Shown here piece by piece: positions 41,865 through 50,615 of a stretch of 64,000 nt of DNA. Position numbers and translations under genes: made by a program. Position 1 is the stretch's first letter. Each line of letters starts with the position of its first letter. The DNA comes from Candidatus Obscuribacterales bacterium (GTDB lineage: Bacteria; Cyanobacteriota; Vampirovibrionia; Obscuribacterales; Obscuribacteraceae), in NCBI GenBank assembly GCA_020634035.1, contig JACKCM010000002.1, positions 806,001 through 870,000 on the forward strand, in the 5' to 3' direction. The notes beneath the pieces were generated by a model, which had not been told where the DNA came from, made no database searches, and saw only the letters and a program-made list of their open reading frames with translations.

Positions 41865-43651
41865 AGTTCCAGATTCTCCAGGGTATCCAGCATCTCTTTC
41901 TGGCTGGTAACCGCCGTTCCGGATTTCTTCACGACAATGCCGGCGGCAAGATTACCGAGAGCCATTGCCTCAAGAGGGCTGGCACCGGTTACAAGGGCTA
42001 GAGCCATGGTCGCCACCACAGTATCTCCGGCTCCGGTCACATCGAAAACCTCGCTCTTATTAAATACCGGCAATTCCATATGCGGCTCGCCTTTCTGAAA
42101 CAGAGCCATACCTTCGCTGCCACGGGTAATCAAAATCGATTCTGCTCCGCTGATCTCGAGCATTCTTCTGCCTGCTTCGGCGAGTCTCTCCGGTGAATCT
42201 ATCTTGAAGCCGATGGCTGCTTCAGTATCAGGTTGGTTCGGAGTGATTAGAGAACAGCCTCCGAAGCGTTCATAACCGTTCTGGGCATCCACGACCAGCA
42301 TGGTTTTTGTGCCGGCTGTAGCTTCGCGGCAGGCTTTGATGACACTATCGGTAATGGCACCGGCTCTGTAGTCCGAGAGGATAACGGCATGATAGTCCGC
42401 GGCTGTTTTCTTGATTCTGGCCGCCAGCTGCTCTTCTATCTCAGGCGAGATGCGGCTGTGGGAAATGCGATCGAGACGCAGCAACTGCTGCATCAGGGAA
42501 TGTGATTTAGAGAGTATTCTTGTTTTGACGGTGGTCGGACGTGAACTATCCACCACCAGGTCGTGGCTGATGCCGTGGTTCTCCAGCATGTTAGCCAGTT
42601 TGTCTTTGTACTCGTCGTCGCCGGAGACGCCGATGGCATGACAGGTAGCGCCAAGGGCGGTGATGTTGTGGGCGGTGTTGGCTGCTCCGCCTGGAATATG
42701 CAAAGTCTCTACATGCTCCAGAATCAAGACCGGAGCTTCTCTTGAAATACGCTCCGGCTTGCCTTCCAGCAGTTCGTCAATCAGAAGGTCGCCCACGATG
42801 GTGACCCGACCACGGCTCAACTCTACGATCCTTCTTGCCAGATCGCGCTTGTTCAGCTGAGCTTTAACGGTTTTGACCGGTGAAAAGGCTATGTCTTGCG
42901 GGTGCACCCTCTCCAACTCCTTGAATAATTGATTCGCCAGCTTATTATCCGGGTCTACCCCCATTGCTAGCATTACCGCCTTTTTAGACTCTTCCAAATA
43001 TTGCAGATGTCGCAATAATCTTGCCAGATGAATGCTGGCGGCGATAATCTCTTCGTTGCTGCATGCTTCGGCCAGGTTATGGGTGGTCTCCTCCAGATCT
43101 TTTTTGGCGTGGGGGCTTAAGGCGAAGTCATCCACCATAGTATTTTTTAAGAAATCCTCCACCAGCCGAGTCGCCTCTTCCGATTGTTTCTCCTTTTCGA
43201 TTTTGGTCACGTCGACTCCGCGAAGGTTGAAGTGCTGACGCAAGCCGAGGGGATGAAAGAGTCCCATATTGGATGAAGCGTTGACGTTTCTGGTATCGGT
43301 CCAGCGATAATCTCCAGAGTTATTTGATTCTTCACCCTGTTTTTTGACCATCTCACGTTTTATGGATTTGTCATTGAGCAGACGGGTTATATCGGCGGTT
43401 TTTCGCGCGTCGAAACGGCTTTTCGGACTGACTTCTTGTCCGGGGTCTTGAATGATGTCGTGGAATTCTTTGAGATTGGCACGAACAGCCTTATCCGAGG
43501 CTGATTTTATCGACATCAGATCGCTGAGAGATAAAGGCGCCCTCTTTTCCGGTTGCTCGCCTTTTGTGTTCTCGGGCGGAACCTCGCTTTTGTCGCTCGT
43601 ATTGCCGGGCTGGGACATTGTCGCTTGGCTCGCTCCTCCGAAACTGATCAC
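41861..43651 (-). CDS. PfkB-family sugar kinase (heptose-kinase-like) with long N-terminal extension
   Basis: The protein has 596 residues. Residues about 267-596 are a ribokinase-fold domain close to the HldE/RfaE kinase: GRVTIVGDLLIDELLEGKPE, HIPGGAANTAHNITALGATC, DDEYKDKLANMLENHGISHD, SLITPNQPDTEAAIGF and the catalytic DVTGAGDTVVATMALALVTG. HldE phosphorylates D-glycero-D-manno-heptose 7-phosphate in lipopolysaccharide core synthesis. The first 265 residues have no kinase homology: a polar disordered part to about 150, then a helical region (about 155-250) with repeat-like helices (LAEACSNEEIIAASIHLARL, LANQLFKELERVHPQDIAFS). The HldE adenylyltransferase half is absent. An internal Met12 (43618) is an alternative start. 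Confidence 0.78.
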   Translation of the reverse strand: MISFGGASQATMSQPGNTSDKSEVPPENTKGEQPEKRAPLSLSDLMSIKSASDKAVRANLKEFHDIIQDPGQEVSPKSRFDARKTADITRLLNDKSIKREMVKKQGEESNNSGDYRWTDTRNVNASSNMGLFHPLGLRQHFNLRGVDVTKIEKEKQSEEATRLVEDFLKNTMVDDFALSPHAKKDLEETTHNLAEACSNEEIIAASIHLARLLRHLQYLEESKKAVMLAMGVDPDNKLANQLFKELERVHPQDIAFSPVKTVKAQLNKRDLARRIVELSRGRVTIVGDLLIDELLEGKPERISREAPVLILEHVETLHIPGGAANTAHNITALGATCHAIGVSGDDEYKDKLANMLENHGISHDLVVDSSRPTTVKTRILSKSHSLMQQLLRLDRISHSRISPEIEEQLAARIKKTAADYHAVILSDYRAGAITDSVIKACREATAGTKTMLVVDAQNGYERFGGCSLITPNQPDTEAAIGFKIDSPERLAEAGRRMLEISGAESILITRGSEGMALFQKGEPHMELPVFNKSEVFDVTGAGDTVVATMALALVTGASPLEAMALGNLAAGIVVKKSGTAVTSQKEMLDTLENLEL

Positions 43652-43830
43652 ATTCTACTATAAGTCTTAAAACCAGCATCAGAACCAAATAGACATATGA
43701 TTCAGATAACATCCATATGTGGGTTATTAATTTATCGCCTGTTCATGCGCACCCGGGCTGACGCCACCATCGCCGGTTAAACGCACCATGTTATATTTGA
43801 TAATGAAATTGGGCTTGGAATTAGATTTAA

Positions 43831-44391
43831 GTGATCAACAAAAATATCGCCGTCCTGGCACCGCTTCTTATTCTTCAGTTCTTGCCTTGCCCCGGTTTTG
43901 CCGAGGATGAAGATCAAGTTCAGTTGAAACCGCTAAAAAAAGTGGTGGCGGTCAAATCCGAGCCGGTTGAACCATCTTTTCTGAGCTGGAAGGTAGATAC
44001 ACTTGGTCGGGTTCGCAGCGACGGCCGGCTGGCTAAGAGGCTTGCCAATTATCACTGGCTTGACAAGATGGTGGCAGCAAATCCAGAGATTTCCGAAGCG
44101 ATATGTAATCACAGAAGAGCTGCCATGATCATAGCGAAGCATCCTCGCATCACCGAAATCGCAGAGGCCGACCCGTATTTATGTAGAAGGATTACAAAGT
44201 GGAAAGGGGCGGCCAGAAGACTGGCAGCCAATCCTAATGCCCTCTATGTCGTCAGTAGAGATCCCGAAGGGATATACCGAGCGATTCGACGTGATAAGAA
44301 GATTAGTGAAATTCTCTCCAAGAATCCCGTCTTCAACCAGATGATCGTCGATAATCCAGAACTGGGACGGGTAATCTCTCACTACATGTGA
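43831..44391 (+). CDS. Secreted protein of unknown function
   Basis: The protein has 186 residues, starting at GTG 43831. A signal peptide (IAVLAPLLILQFLPCPGFAE) is followed by a basic helical domain with repeated ANPE/AKHP/ADPY/SKNP-type short motifs at about 10-residue spacing (MVAANPEISEAI, IIAKHPRITEIA, RRLAANPNALYVVS, ILSKNPVFNQMI, IVDNPELGRVIS). This looks like tandem helical repeats. No family recognised. It overlaps the TauE-like gene by four bases (GTGA). Confidence 0.62.
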   Translation: MINKNIAVLAPLLILQFLPCPGFAEDEDQVQLKPLKKVVAVKSEPVEPSFLSWKVDTLGRVRSDGRLAKRLANYHWLDKMVAANPEISEAICNHRRAAMIIAKHPRITEIAEADPYLCRRITKWKGAARRLAANPNALYVVSRDPEGIYRAIRRDKKISEILSKNPVFNQMIVDNPELGRVISHYM

Positions 44392-45197
44392 ACTTCTCCA
44401 TTAACTTTATCTTAGAAGCCATCGCCATTGGTCTAGCCACCGGTATCTTTTCTGGCGCTTTCGGAATAGGCGGAGGAATCGTCTGCACTCCCCTTTTGCG
44501 TTTATGTCTGGGAGTCAGCCCCCATATGGCTATCGGTACCACAATGGCACTGATAATCCCCACATCCCTCAGTGGTGCACTGAACTACACGAGAAAAGGT
44601 TTAGTCGACAAAAAAGTCTCCACCGCCATGATGATACCGGCGGTGGTGGGTGTGTTACTGGGCGCCGCCCTCACTAAAGTGGTGCACGGTAAGATGCTGA
44701 TGCTCTCATTTGCCCTTCTGGTCGTGGTCTCGGGTATTGATCTGACCTTCGGCATCGGCAAGAAAATTATGGATATGCGGGAGGCTGCTAACGGTGAGGC
44801 TGAGAGCGTGTCCGAAGCAGAAAGTTCAGACCGGTCGCTGCGCACAAAAATTCTGGTCGGTCTGATGTCCGGTTGTCTGGCTGGTTTCTTCGGAGTGGGC
44901 GGTGGGTTTATACTGGTCCCCTGTCTGCTCTATTTTTTCAAAATGCCTATCAAAGCCGCTTTCGGCACTTCTCTGGTGGTGATCGCCACAGTTTCAGTAC
45001 CCGGGACCATAACCCACTTTTTGCTCGGTCATGTGAACATACCTTTGATGCTTACAATGATGGGTGGTGCGGTGGCAGGATCTTTTCTCGGCAGTACGGT
45101 GGCGCTTCGTATACGCGATAGCTGGCTTCGAAAAGGCTTCGGGGTAATAATGCTGATCGTGGCATTCGTCCTTATGGCAAGAGAGCTTTCTCCCTAG
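44388..45197 (+). CDS. TauE/SafE-family membrane transporter
   Basis: The protein has 269 residues and about eight membrane helices in two related halves. Each half carries the family pattern: GLATGIFSGAFGIGGGIVCT near the start and GLMSGCLAGFFGVGGGFILV in the second half. Members export sulfite, sulfoacetate or related organosulfur anions. The start is GTG 44388, overlapping the stop of the preceding gene. Substrate not determinable. Confidence 0.85.
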   Translation: MNFSINFILEAIAIGLATGIFSGAFGIGGGIVCTPLLRLCLGVSPHMAIGTTMALIIPTSLSGALNYTRKGLVDKKVSTAMMIPAVVGVLLGAALTKVVHGKMLMLSFALLVVVSGIDLTFGIGKKIMDMREAANGEAESVSEAESSDRSLRTKILVGLMSGCLAGFFGVGGGFILVPCLLYFFKMPIKAAFGTSLVVIATVSVPGTITHFLLGHVNIPLMLTMMGGAVAGSFLGSTVALRIRDSWLRKGFGVIMLIVAFVLMARELSP

Positions 45198-45259
45198 GGC
45201 AAATAGAATATAATCAGCTTACAAGTCATTGTCGCAAGAAGAGAAGGTTACCGGGTACA

Positions 45260-45835
45260 GTGTGTAGTTTTCATGCCCGTCTCATCGAGCTGGAGTCGGA
45301 GATAATCGCCAAGGAAGAGGCCGAAGCTGGTATCGCCGAGCTTACTCCCGATTGTCAGGTCATGCTCGAGATGGTAGAGAAAGAGGTCGGAGTCAAGCTT
45401 GCCGACCGTGTACCGGGAGATTTCAGGGGCTGGATCTCTTATCGGCGTCTCAAAGAGAATCTCCATGAACTGGTAATCAACCGGGGCAGGGCTTTCAAAG
45501 AAGGGGGGCTTTTCCCGCGCCATCTTGCCGGCTGTGATGTCTCTTTCGGTCTTGATACCGCCACCGAGTACCAGCGCGGCTTCGATGTCTCGCCGCCTCA
45601 GGATCTTGATCACCTTCTGGTCAATTTCGGCAGGAGTAAATCAGGTCAGATCAGGGTCTTCCTCTGGTATGGCGAGAATATCTCTCCTTACCGCTTGATC
45701 TTCGAAGCTGATATGGAAGAGGAGCCGCACAACGAACTGAGGGAAGCGGTGGTGGAAGCCTGTGTCTGGATCGTCAAGAAACCGAAAGAGAAGACTCTAC
45801 CCGAATTTCTCGAGACCTTCGAAGGCGCTTCTTAA
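45260..45835 (+). CDS. Unknown conserved-looking soluble protein
   Basis: The protein has 191 residues, starting at GTG 45260 after GAGAAGG. It is acidic, without signal peptide or membrane segment. Distinct stretches are HLAGCDVSFGLDTATEYQRG, LVNFGRSKSGQIRVFLWYGE and EADMEEEPHNELREAVVEAC. HLAGCDVSFG is vaguely like endonuclease V, but the catalytic acidic set of that family is not visible. The stop overlaps that of the convergent slipin gene within TTAA. Confidence 0.6.
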   Translation: MCSFHARLIELESEIIAKEEAEAGIAELTPDCQVMLEMVEKEVGVKLADRVPGDFRGWISYRRLKENLHELVINRGRAFKEGGLFPRHLAGCDVSFGLDTATEYQRGFDVSPPQDLDHLLVNFGRSKSGQIRVFLWYGENISPYRLIFEADMEEEPHNELREAVVEACVWIVKKPKEKTLPEFLETFEGAS

Positions 45836-46683
45836 GCCTCTTCTTTTTCGGTGGCGCTCAAATCAATTTTGGTGCCTTGATTTTGTGCGGTCTGAATGGT
45901 GTTGACGATGGGCTCGACCATCTTCTCGATGCCCGCCGGAAACCTGCGTTTGCCGTGTTCGAAGAGCTCTATCGGAATAGGGAAGATGATGGTGGAGTTA
46001 TTCTCGGCAGATACTTCGACCATGGTCTGAAGCTGTCTAAGTTGCATCGCTCCTGGTGCTTGAGAGATTTTAATCGCAGCCTGGGAGAGCTTTTCGGCAG
46101 CTTGCAGTTCACCGTCGGCGGCGACGATTTTTGCTCTTCTCTCCCGCTCCGCTTCGGCCTGTCTTGCCATGGCTCTCTGCATGCTTTCAGGAATCTCGAC
46201 ATCTTTGACTTCTACCGAGTTCACTTTTATGCCCCAGCCTTCGGTCTGGCGGTCAATGATGGCGCTCAGCTTCTGGTTAATCGCGTCGCGTTCGGTAAGC
46301 AGTTCGTCCAGCTCGTGCTGACCGAGCACCGAGCGCAGGGTGGTCTGGGCGATCTGGCTGGTGGCGGTGAAAGGGTCTTCTACTTTTGTGACCGCTTTAA
46401 AAGGATCGACGACCTGGAAGAAGCAGACAGCTGCGGTCTTAGCAGAAACGTTGTCCTTGGTGATGATCTCCTGCATCGGAATCGACATGGTGATTACCCG
46501 CAGGTCGACTTTTTTATGGGCCTGGGCAATAGGCCAGACAAAGCTTGGACCGGGGCCGATTACTCCGGTCGCTTTACCGAGGGTGAAGATGACCAGCCGG
46601 TCGTATTCTTTGATAAATTTGATGCCGGAGAGCACATAGCCCAGGGCAAGGAAAAAGATAATGCCGAAAAATTCCATTGACAT
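45832..46683 (-). CDS. SPFH-domain slipin (stomatin-like protein)
   Basis: The protein has 283 residues. A short N-terminal membrane segment (EFFGIIFFLALGYVLSGI) leads into the SPFH/band-7 domain: EYDRLVIFTLGKATGVIGPG, FVWPIAQAHKKVDLRVITMS and KAVTKVEDPFTATSQIAQTT. The coiled-coil region is QAEAERERRAKIVAADGE and on, and the tail carries FPIPIELF. Slipins form membrane microdomain scaffolds; in many bacteria the gene partners an NfeD protease, which is not found here. It is convergent with the unknown gene at 45260. Confidence 0.88.
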   Translation of the reverse strand: MSMEFFGIIFFLALGYVLSGIKFIKEYDRLVIFTLGKATGVIGPGPSFVWPIAQAHKKVDLRVITMSIPMQEIITKDNVSAKTAAVCFFQVVDPFKAVTKVEDPFTATSQIAQTTLRSVLGQHELDELLTERDAINQKLSAIIDRQTEGWGIKVNSVEVKDVEIPESMQRAMARQAEAERERRAKIVAADGELQAAEKLSQAAIKISQAPGAMQLRQLQTMVEVSAENNSTIIFPIPIELFEHGKRRFPAGIEKMVEPIVNTIQTAQNQGTKIDLSATEKEEA

Positions 46684-46729
46684 CTCTCCTCAGAATTCAA
46701 GACCGACTCTAAAACTTATAAGGACCATA

Positions 46730-48139
46730 TTACTGCATTTCTTCATCCGGGGCTCTGCGCAGCCGGGCGATGAAGAATCCGGAAAGTCCTCTAATGCCTG
46801 GATGCAAAAGGAGCATACCGGCTTTTGCGGTGTCGGATAATCGGTCGTCATTCTTGAGACTTTCGGGCAGGTACGGGGTCAAATCCTCGGGCTTGAAGCT
46901 TTCGCCCCATTTTTTCAAGAAGCACTCTATCACTGCCTGATTCTCTTCGGGCTCCAGGGAGCAAGTAGAATAAACCAGGACCCCACCCGGCTTTACGAGG
47001 GTAGCGGCATTATTTAAAAGGGCTTCCTGCAATACCGGCAACTCTTTGAGATCTTCCGGTTTCTTACGATATTTGAGGTCAGAGCGGCGGTTGAGAACGC
47101 CGGTTCCCGAGCAGGGTGCATCTACCAGTACACTTTCAGCCAGCCTGTCGAACTTGAACTCTCGACCGTCTCCTGTACTTATCTCGATATTAGAAAGAGA
47201 GAGCCGGGCTCGATTTTTTTTGAGCTCGGTCAGGCGCTTTTCGTAGATATCCACGGCGATGACCTTGCCTTTTCCTTCGAGCATCTCGGCCAGGTGAAGG
47301 CTCTTGCCGCCTGGAGCGGCACAGAGATCGATAACTGTAGTATCGGGATCTGGATTCACTATCTCTGATACCAGAGAGGCCGCTTCGTCCTGGATGCTGA
47401 ACAGACCCTCTTTATAGCCTGGCAGCTCCTCCAGCCGTCCCCGCCCCCTGGAAAGGATCTGAAATACTCCTTCCACCACAGAAGATTGCGCCAGCTCGAC
47501 ACCGGCTCTGGCAAGAATGACCTGGAGACCCTCGGGGCTAATAGCAGTTCTATTGACGCGAATGAAAACTTTCGGCTCTGTCTGGGACTCGTTGAGGATA
47601 GCCAAAGTCGTCTCCGTCCCCAGGTTCTGGCGCCAACGCTCAATCATCCATGCAGGCATGGAATAATATTCGGAAAGTTCATTTACCCCCAGATTTTTAT
47701 CCGGTTGCAAGGTCGCGGAAGCAAGGACGAGGGATTCTTCTCTCTTTCTTAAATAGCTGCGCAGGACGGCATTAGAGTATTTTGCCAGACCCTCGTGACC
47801 GCAACTGCGGGCGATACTGGTACAGGTATTGAGCACCGCCGATGGTGGAATATCTTCGAGATACTCCAGCTGGTAGACTCCGATGCGTAAAGTATTGAGC
47901 AGAACCGATGGAATCTTATCGAGCGGCTTCTTGGAAAAGGGTCGCAGTCGGCTGTCGAGGTTGGAGCGGTGTCGGATAACCCCCTGGACTATGTGGGTGA
48001 CCAGGGCCCGGTCTCTTACAGAAAGGTCGCTTCTCTCCAGCGCTTTTGACAGGGCGATATTGGCGTAGGCTCCTTCGTTCTCTATGCGCAGCAGCGTTTC
48101 GAGGGCGATTCTTCTAGAGCTGACTCCTTTTTCTGCCAT
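46730..48139 (-). CDS. rsmB: 16S rRNA (cytosine967-C5)-methyltransferase
   Basis: RsmB methylates C967 of 16S rRNA. The protein has 469 residues: an N-terminal NusB-like RNA-binding domain (residues 1-140) followed by a SAM-dependent Rossmann domain. The SAM motif is VIDLCAAPGGKSLHLAEML. The catalytic and release cysteines lie in DAPCSGTGVLNRRSDLKYRK and VYSTCSLEPEENQAVIE. It begins two bases from the stop of fmt on the same strand, the common fmt-rsmB arrangement. Confidence 0.94.
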   Translation of the reverse strand: MAEKGVSSRRIALETLLRIENEGAYANIALSKALERSDLSVRDRALVTHIVQGVIRHRSNLDSRLRPFSKKPLDKIPSVLLNTLRIGVYQLEYLEDIPPSAVLNTCTSIARSCGHEGLAKYSNAVLRSYLRKREESLVLASATLQPDKNLGVNELSEYYSMPAWMIERWRQNLGTETTLAILNESQTEPKVFIRVNRTAISPEGLQVILARAGVELAQSSVVEGVFQILSRGRGRLEELPGYKEGLFSIQDEAASLVSEIVNPDPDTTVIDLCAAPGGKSLHLAEMLEGKGKVIAVDIYEKRLTELKKNRARLSLSNIEISTGDGREFKFDRLAESVLVDAPCSGTGVLNRRSDLKYRKKPEDLKELPVLQEALLNNAATLVKPGGVLVYSTCSLEPEENQAVIECFLKKWGESFKPEDLTPYLPESLKNDDRLSDTAKAGMLLLHPGIRGLSGFFIARLRRAPDEEMQ

Positions 48140-48140
48140 C

Positions 48141-49094
48141 TCAATCCGTCACTTTAGAAAGCTTCTCACCGCTTTCCAGTCTGATTCCGTTGGCCCAGTC
48201 GGCGGCTTGCATCTTGGGCTTGTTGCGGGGCTGGACCGTAATCAGCTGCAGCCGTCCTTTGCCCTCCTTTCCACAGGCGACAAGGATACGCTTGCCTGCT
48301 TTTATAAGGAGACCGGCTTGCTCAGGCGATGCACTGTCGACAGGAGCAGTCTTGATGATTTTTAAAGGTTCGTCCCTGAACTGGCTCACGGTGCCCGGCC
48401 AAGGCACCAGACCTCGGACGAGATTGTGGATTTTAAGAGGCTCTTGCGACCAATCTATATTAGAGAGACTGCGGTCTAATAGTGGCGCATATGATGCCTG
48501 GCTGTCGTCCTGGGGGACAGGTTCGATAGCTCCTGCTTCCAGCTTCTTGAGAGTCTCGACCATTAAATCCGCACCGCTTTCAGAAAGCAGGCGAGCGAGC
48601 TCTACTGCATCGGTATGCAACTCTATAGGAACTTCGTTTTTGAGCAGCATGGCGCCGGTGTCCACACCGACATCGGTGCACATGGTGGTATTGCCGGCTT
48701 TCTCATGCCCGTTTATAATCGCCCAGTTTATAGGAGCGGCCCCACGTAGAGAAGGCAGCAGGGAGCCGTGCAGGTTTATAACTCCCAGTGGTGCCATCTC
48801 CAGAACCGGTTTTTTGAGGATCTGGCCGAAAGCCACCATCACAATAACATCAGGCTTGAGGGCCCGCATCGCTTCGACAATATCTTTTTCTTTTGCCAGT
48901 TTAATCGGCTGCAACACCGGAGTGCCGTTTTCGAGGGCTACCACTTTCACCGGTGGCGCCTGCACTTTGTTGCCGCGACCGCTTGGCCGGTCAGGCTGAC
49001 ACACTACTGCCACCACTTCAAAACCGGGCTCTTTTATAAGAGCCTTCAGAGTCGGTACTGCAAATTCCGGGGTGCCGAGATAGATGATTCGCAC
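48141..49094 (-). CDS. fmt: Methionyl-tRNA formyltransferase
   Basis: Fmt formylates initiator Met-tRNA using 10-formyltetrahydrofolate. Diagnostic segments are MRIIYLGTPEFAVPTLKALI, CQPDRPSGRGNKVQAPPVK, the formyl-transfer site GVINLHGSLLPSLRGAAPINW and the Asp in MCTDVGVDTGAMLLK. The length of 317 is normal. The stop is just before rsmB. The short Sm-like gene at 49100 ends five bases upstream, so the three may share a transcript. Confidence 0.96.
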   Translation of the reverse strand: MRIIYLGTPEFAVPTLKALIKEPGFEVVAVVCQPDRPSGRGNKVQAPPVKVVALENGTPVLQPIKLAKEKDIVEAMRALKPDVIVMVAFGQILKKPVLEMAPLGVINLHGSLLPSLRGAAPINWAIINGHEKAGNTTMCTDVGVDTGAMLLKNEVPIELHTDAVELARLLSESGADLMVETLKKLEAGAIEPVPQDDSQASYAPLLDRSLSNIDWSQEPLKIHNLVRGLVPWPGTVSQFRDEPLKIIKTAPVDSASPEQAGLLIKAGKRILVACGKEGKGRLQLITVQPRNKPKMQAADWANGIRLESGEKLSKVTD

Positions 49095-49099
49095 AGAAA

Positions 49100-49321
49100 C
49101 TACTCTCTATCAGCTACGCTGATTTCGACAATCTGATCGAAGTTCAGGCAGCAGTTGTCGTCGAGCATAATGTACATAAGCCGGTTTTGTCCTTCGAAGG
49201 CCAGGTTGGTGAGCTGACCATGATATTCGCCACCGCCAACTGTCAGAACTCTGACAGACTGGCCTACCCACTGTCTCAAATAAATCCGCTTGTCTGCATT
49301 TTGCTGGGGCGTATTGGGCAT
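49100..49321 (-). CDS. Small beta-rich protein, possibly Sm-like
   Basis: The protein has 73 residues. The pattern GQSVRVLTVGGGEYHGQLTN followed by RLMYIMLDDNCCLNFDQIVE resembles the strand-turn-strand layout of Sm/Hfq-like or SH3-like folds. The resemblance is by pattern only; it lacks the Hfq YKH signature. It lies immediately upstream of fmt and downstream of the HAS-barrel gene on the same strand. Confidence 0.6.
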   Translation of the reverse strand: MPNTPQQNADKRIYLRQWVGQSVRVLTVGGGEYHGQLTNLAFEGQNRLMYIMLDDNCCLNFDQIVEISVADRE

Positions 49322-49354
49322 GCTTGGCTTCCTGCCTCCTGAGTACTTTGGAAT

Positions 49355-50005
49355 TTATTCTAAACCATCGAAATTGACCTGTTCATGAATCGGCTTAATT
49401 TTTCGCAAAATGGCGAGCAGTCGGTCATAGTCCGATCTCATGATCGTGGAAAGTGACCGGCCTGCACCGAGCAGAAACTGGTCATCCTGGTTCGAGGCTT
49501 GATAGGCTTCACGAATGGTGGCAGCTATCAATTCATCCACAGGTATATCTTTTACCCCGGTGAGCAGTCTGAGAAAGTCGAAGCCGGCGGTGGCTTTTGC
49601 AATATCCTCTGCGCTTGCCTGATAGACGAAGTCATGCACCTCAGGTGGCTGCGGTGGCAGGTGCTGAAACATACGGTCGACGATCATGTAACCGACCACC
49701 AGGGCATGAACTTCGGTGCGAAGCAGCGAGAATATATGAGGCTGGGCCAGTTGAAGCTCCTGCCTGGTCAGACCGAGAGCCGAAGGTCGGTGCACCGAAT
49801 CTTGAGGACCGGTAGAAACATTGGTCACCACGGCTATTACCGAGATACCATTCTCTTCTGACTCCACTTTGAGAAAGCTGCCGAATCGAGGTCGGGCAGG
49901 TAGATTAGGCTCGTCATCGTTGCGATTGACGCACTCGGCGGTGAAACGAGTTATGGAGGAGGAGACGACCTCAGCTATCGGTAGCGACCCGGAAGGAATC
50001 GACAT
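49355..50005 (-). CDS. HAS-barrel-like protein
   Basis: The protein has 216 residues and is soluble. The N-terminal part, with IAEVVSSSITRFTAECVN, PRFGSFLKVESEENGISVIA and VVTNVSTGPQDSVHRPSALG, matches the pattern of HAS-barrel (HerA-ATP-synthase barrel) proteins that are common as stand-alone genes in cyanobacteria. The C-terminal half is helical (DFLRLLTGVKDIPVDELIAA). Function unknown; no HerA ATPase is adjacent. It follows the lipoprotein gene at 50012 with a six-base gap. Confidence 0.62.
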   Translation of the reverse strand: MSIPSGSLPIAEVVSSSITRFTAECVNRNDDEPNLPARPRFGSFLKVESEENGISVIAVVTNVSTGPQDSVHRPSALGLTRQELQLAQPHIFSLLRTEVHALVVGYMIVDRMFQHLPPQPPEVHDFVYQASAEDIAKATAGFDFLRLLTGVKDIPVDELIAATIREAYQASNQDDQFLLGAGRSLSTIMRSDYDRLLAILRKIKPIHEQVNFDGLE

Positions 50006-50011
50006 TCTAGG

Positions 50012-50533
50012 CTAATCTGTGGCCGGTGTCAGTTCGTTAGGAGAGAAGTTGTCCATCTCCTTTTCCGAAACAGGATCGTCCACCGATTTGCCCTGGGAGA
50101 CACTAATTGTGGTTTTGCCGTCGTCTTCAGCCATGGTGACACTGACTTCGAGATCGTCTTTATGACCAGAGATGATGATGATCCGGGGCAACTTGTTGGT
50201 TTCGTCCACGGTCCAACCTTCCTGACCCATTTTCTCCTGGTACCATCCCGTCACCTTCTCCATCGAATCCGGAGAGGACATCGAAAGAAATCTTGCCTGC
50301 TCCCCTTCGGCATCATGGGCATTGGTGGCGCCTGCCACCACCGACTCGGGATAGACAAAAGGCATCAGTTCCCGGGGCAGATCCTTGCTGCCTTCGCTGA
50401 AGGTATGGGTCATGCCGGCTGATTTGAAAGTGACCTGCTTTTCGTTGTTACAGGCTGTTATCAAGGCAGTTGATGACATGGTCAACAGCGCTGATACTAC
50501 TAATAGTGCATTTCTTCTAGAAAGTTTGCTCAA
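50012..50533 (-). CDS. Lipoprotein of unknown function
   Basis: The protein has 173 residues. The signal peptide ends at TALITACNNE, giving a lipobox Cys28. The mature region includes DLPRELMPFVYPESVVAGAT, GWYQEKMGQEGWTVDETNKL and IIISGHKDDLEVSVTMAEDD, which resembles small periplasmic proteins with a beta-sandwich. The family was not identified. It lies upstream of the HAS-barrel gene on the same strand. Confidence 0.65.
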   Translation of the reverse strand: MSKLSRRNALLVVSALLTMSSTALITACNNEKQVTFKSAGMTHTFSEGSKDLPRELMPFVYPESVVAGATNAHDAEGEQARFLSMSSPDSMEKVTGWYQEKMGQEGWTVDETNKLPRIIIISGHKDDLEVSVTMAEDDGKTTISVSQGKSVDDPVSEKEMDNFSPNELTPATD

Positions 50534-50615
50534 GGGCGACCTCCGGAGCTTTATTTCGCCTCTGTCTTCGCTAGCAATTCTAGCACTGTTTTAAACCTGC
50601 ACCGAGGGTTGTCAA

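Noticed and set aside
45260..45835. Endonuclease V homologue
   Set aside because: Only HLAGCDVSFG resembles that family; the length fits poorly and the catalytic acidic residues are not recognisable.
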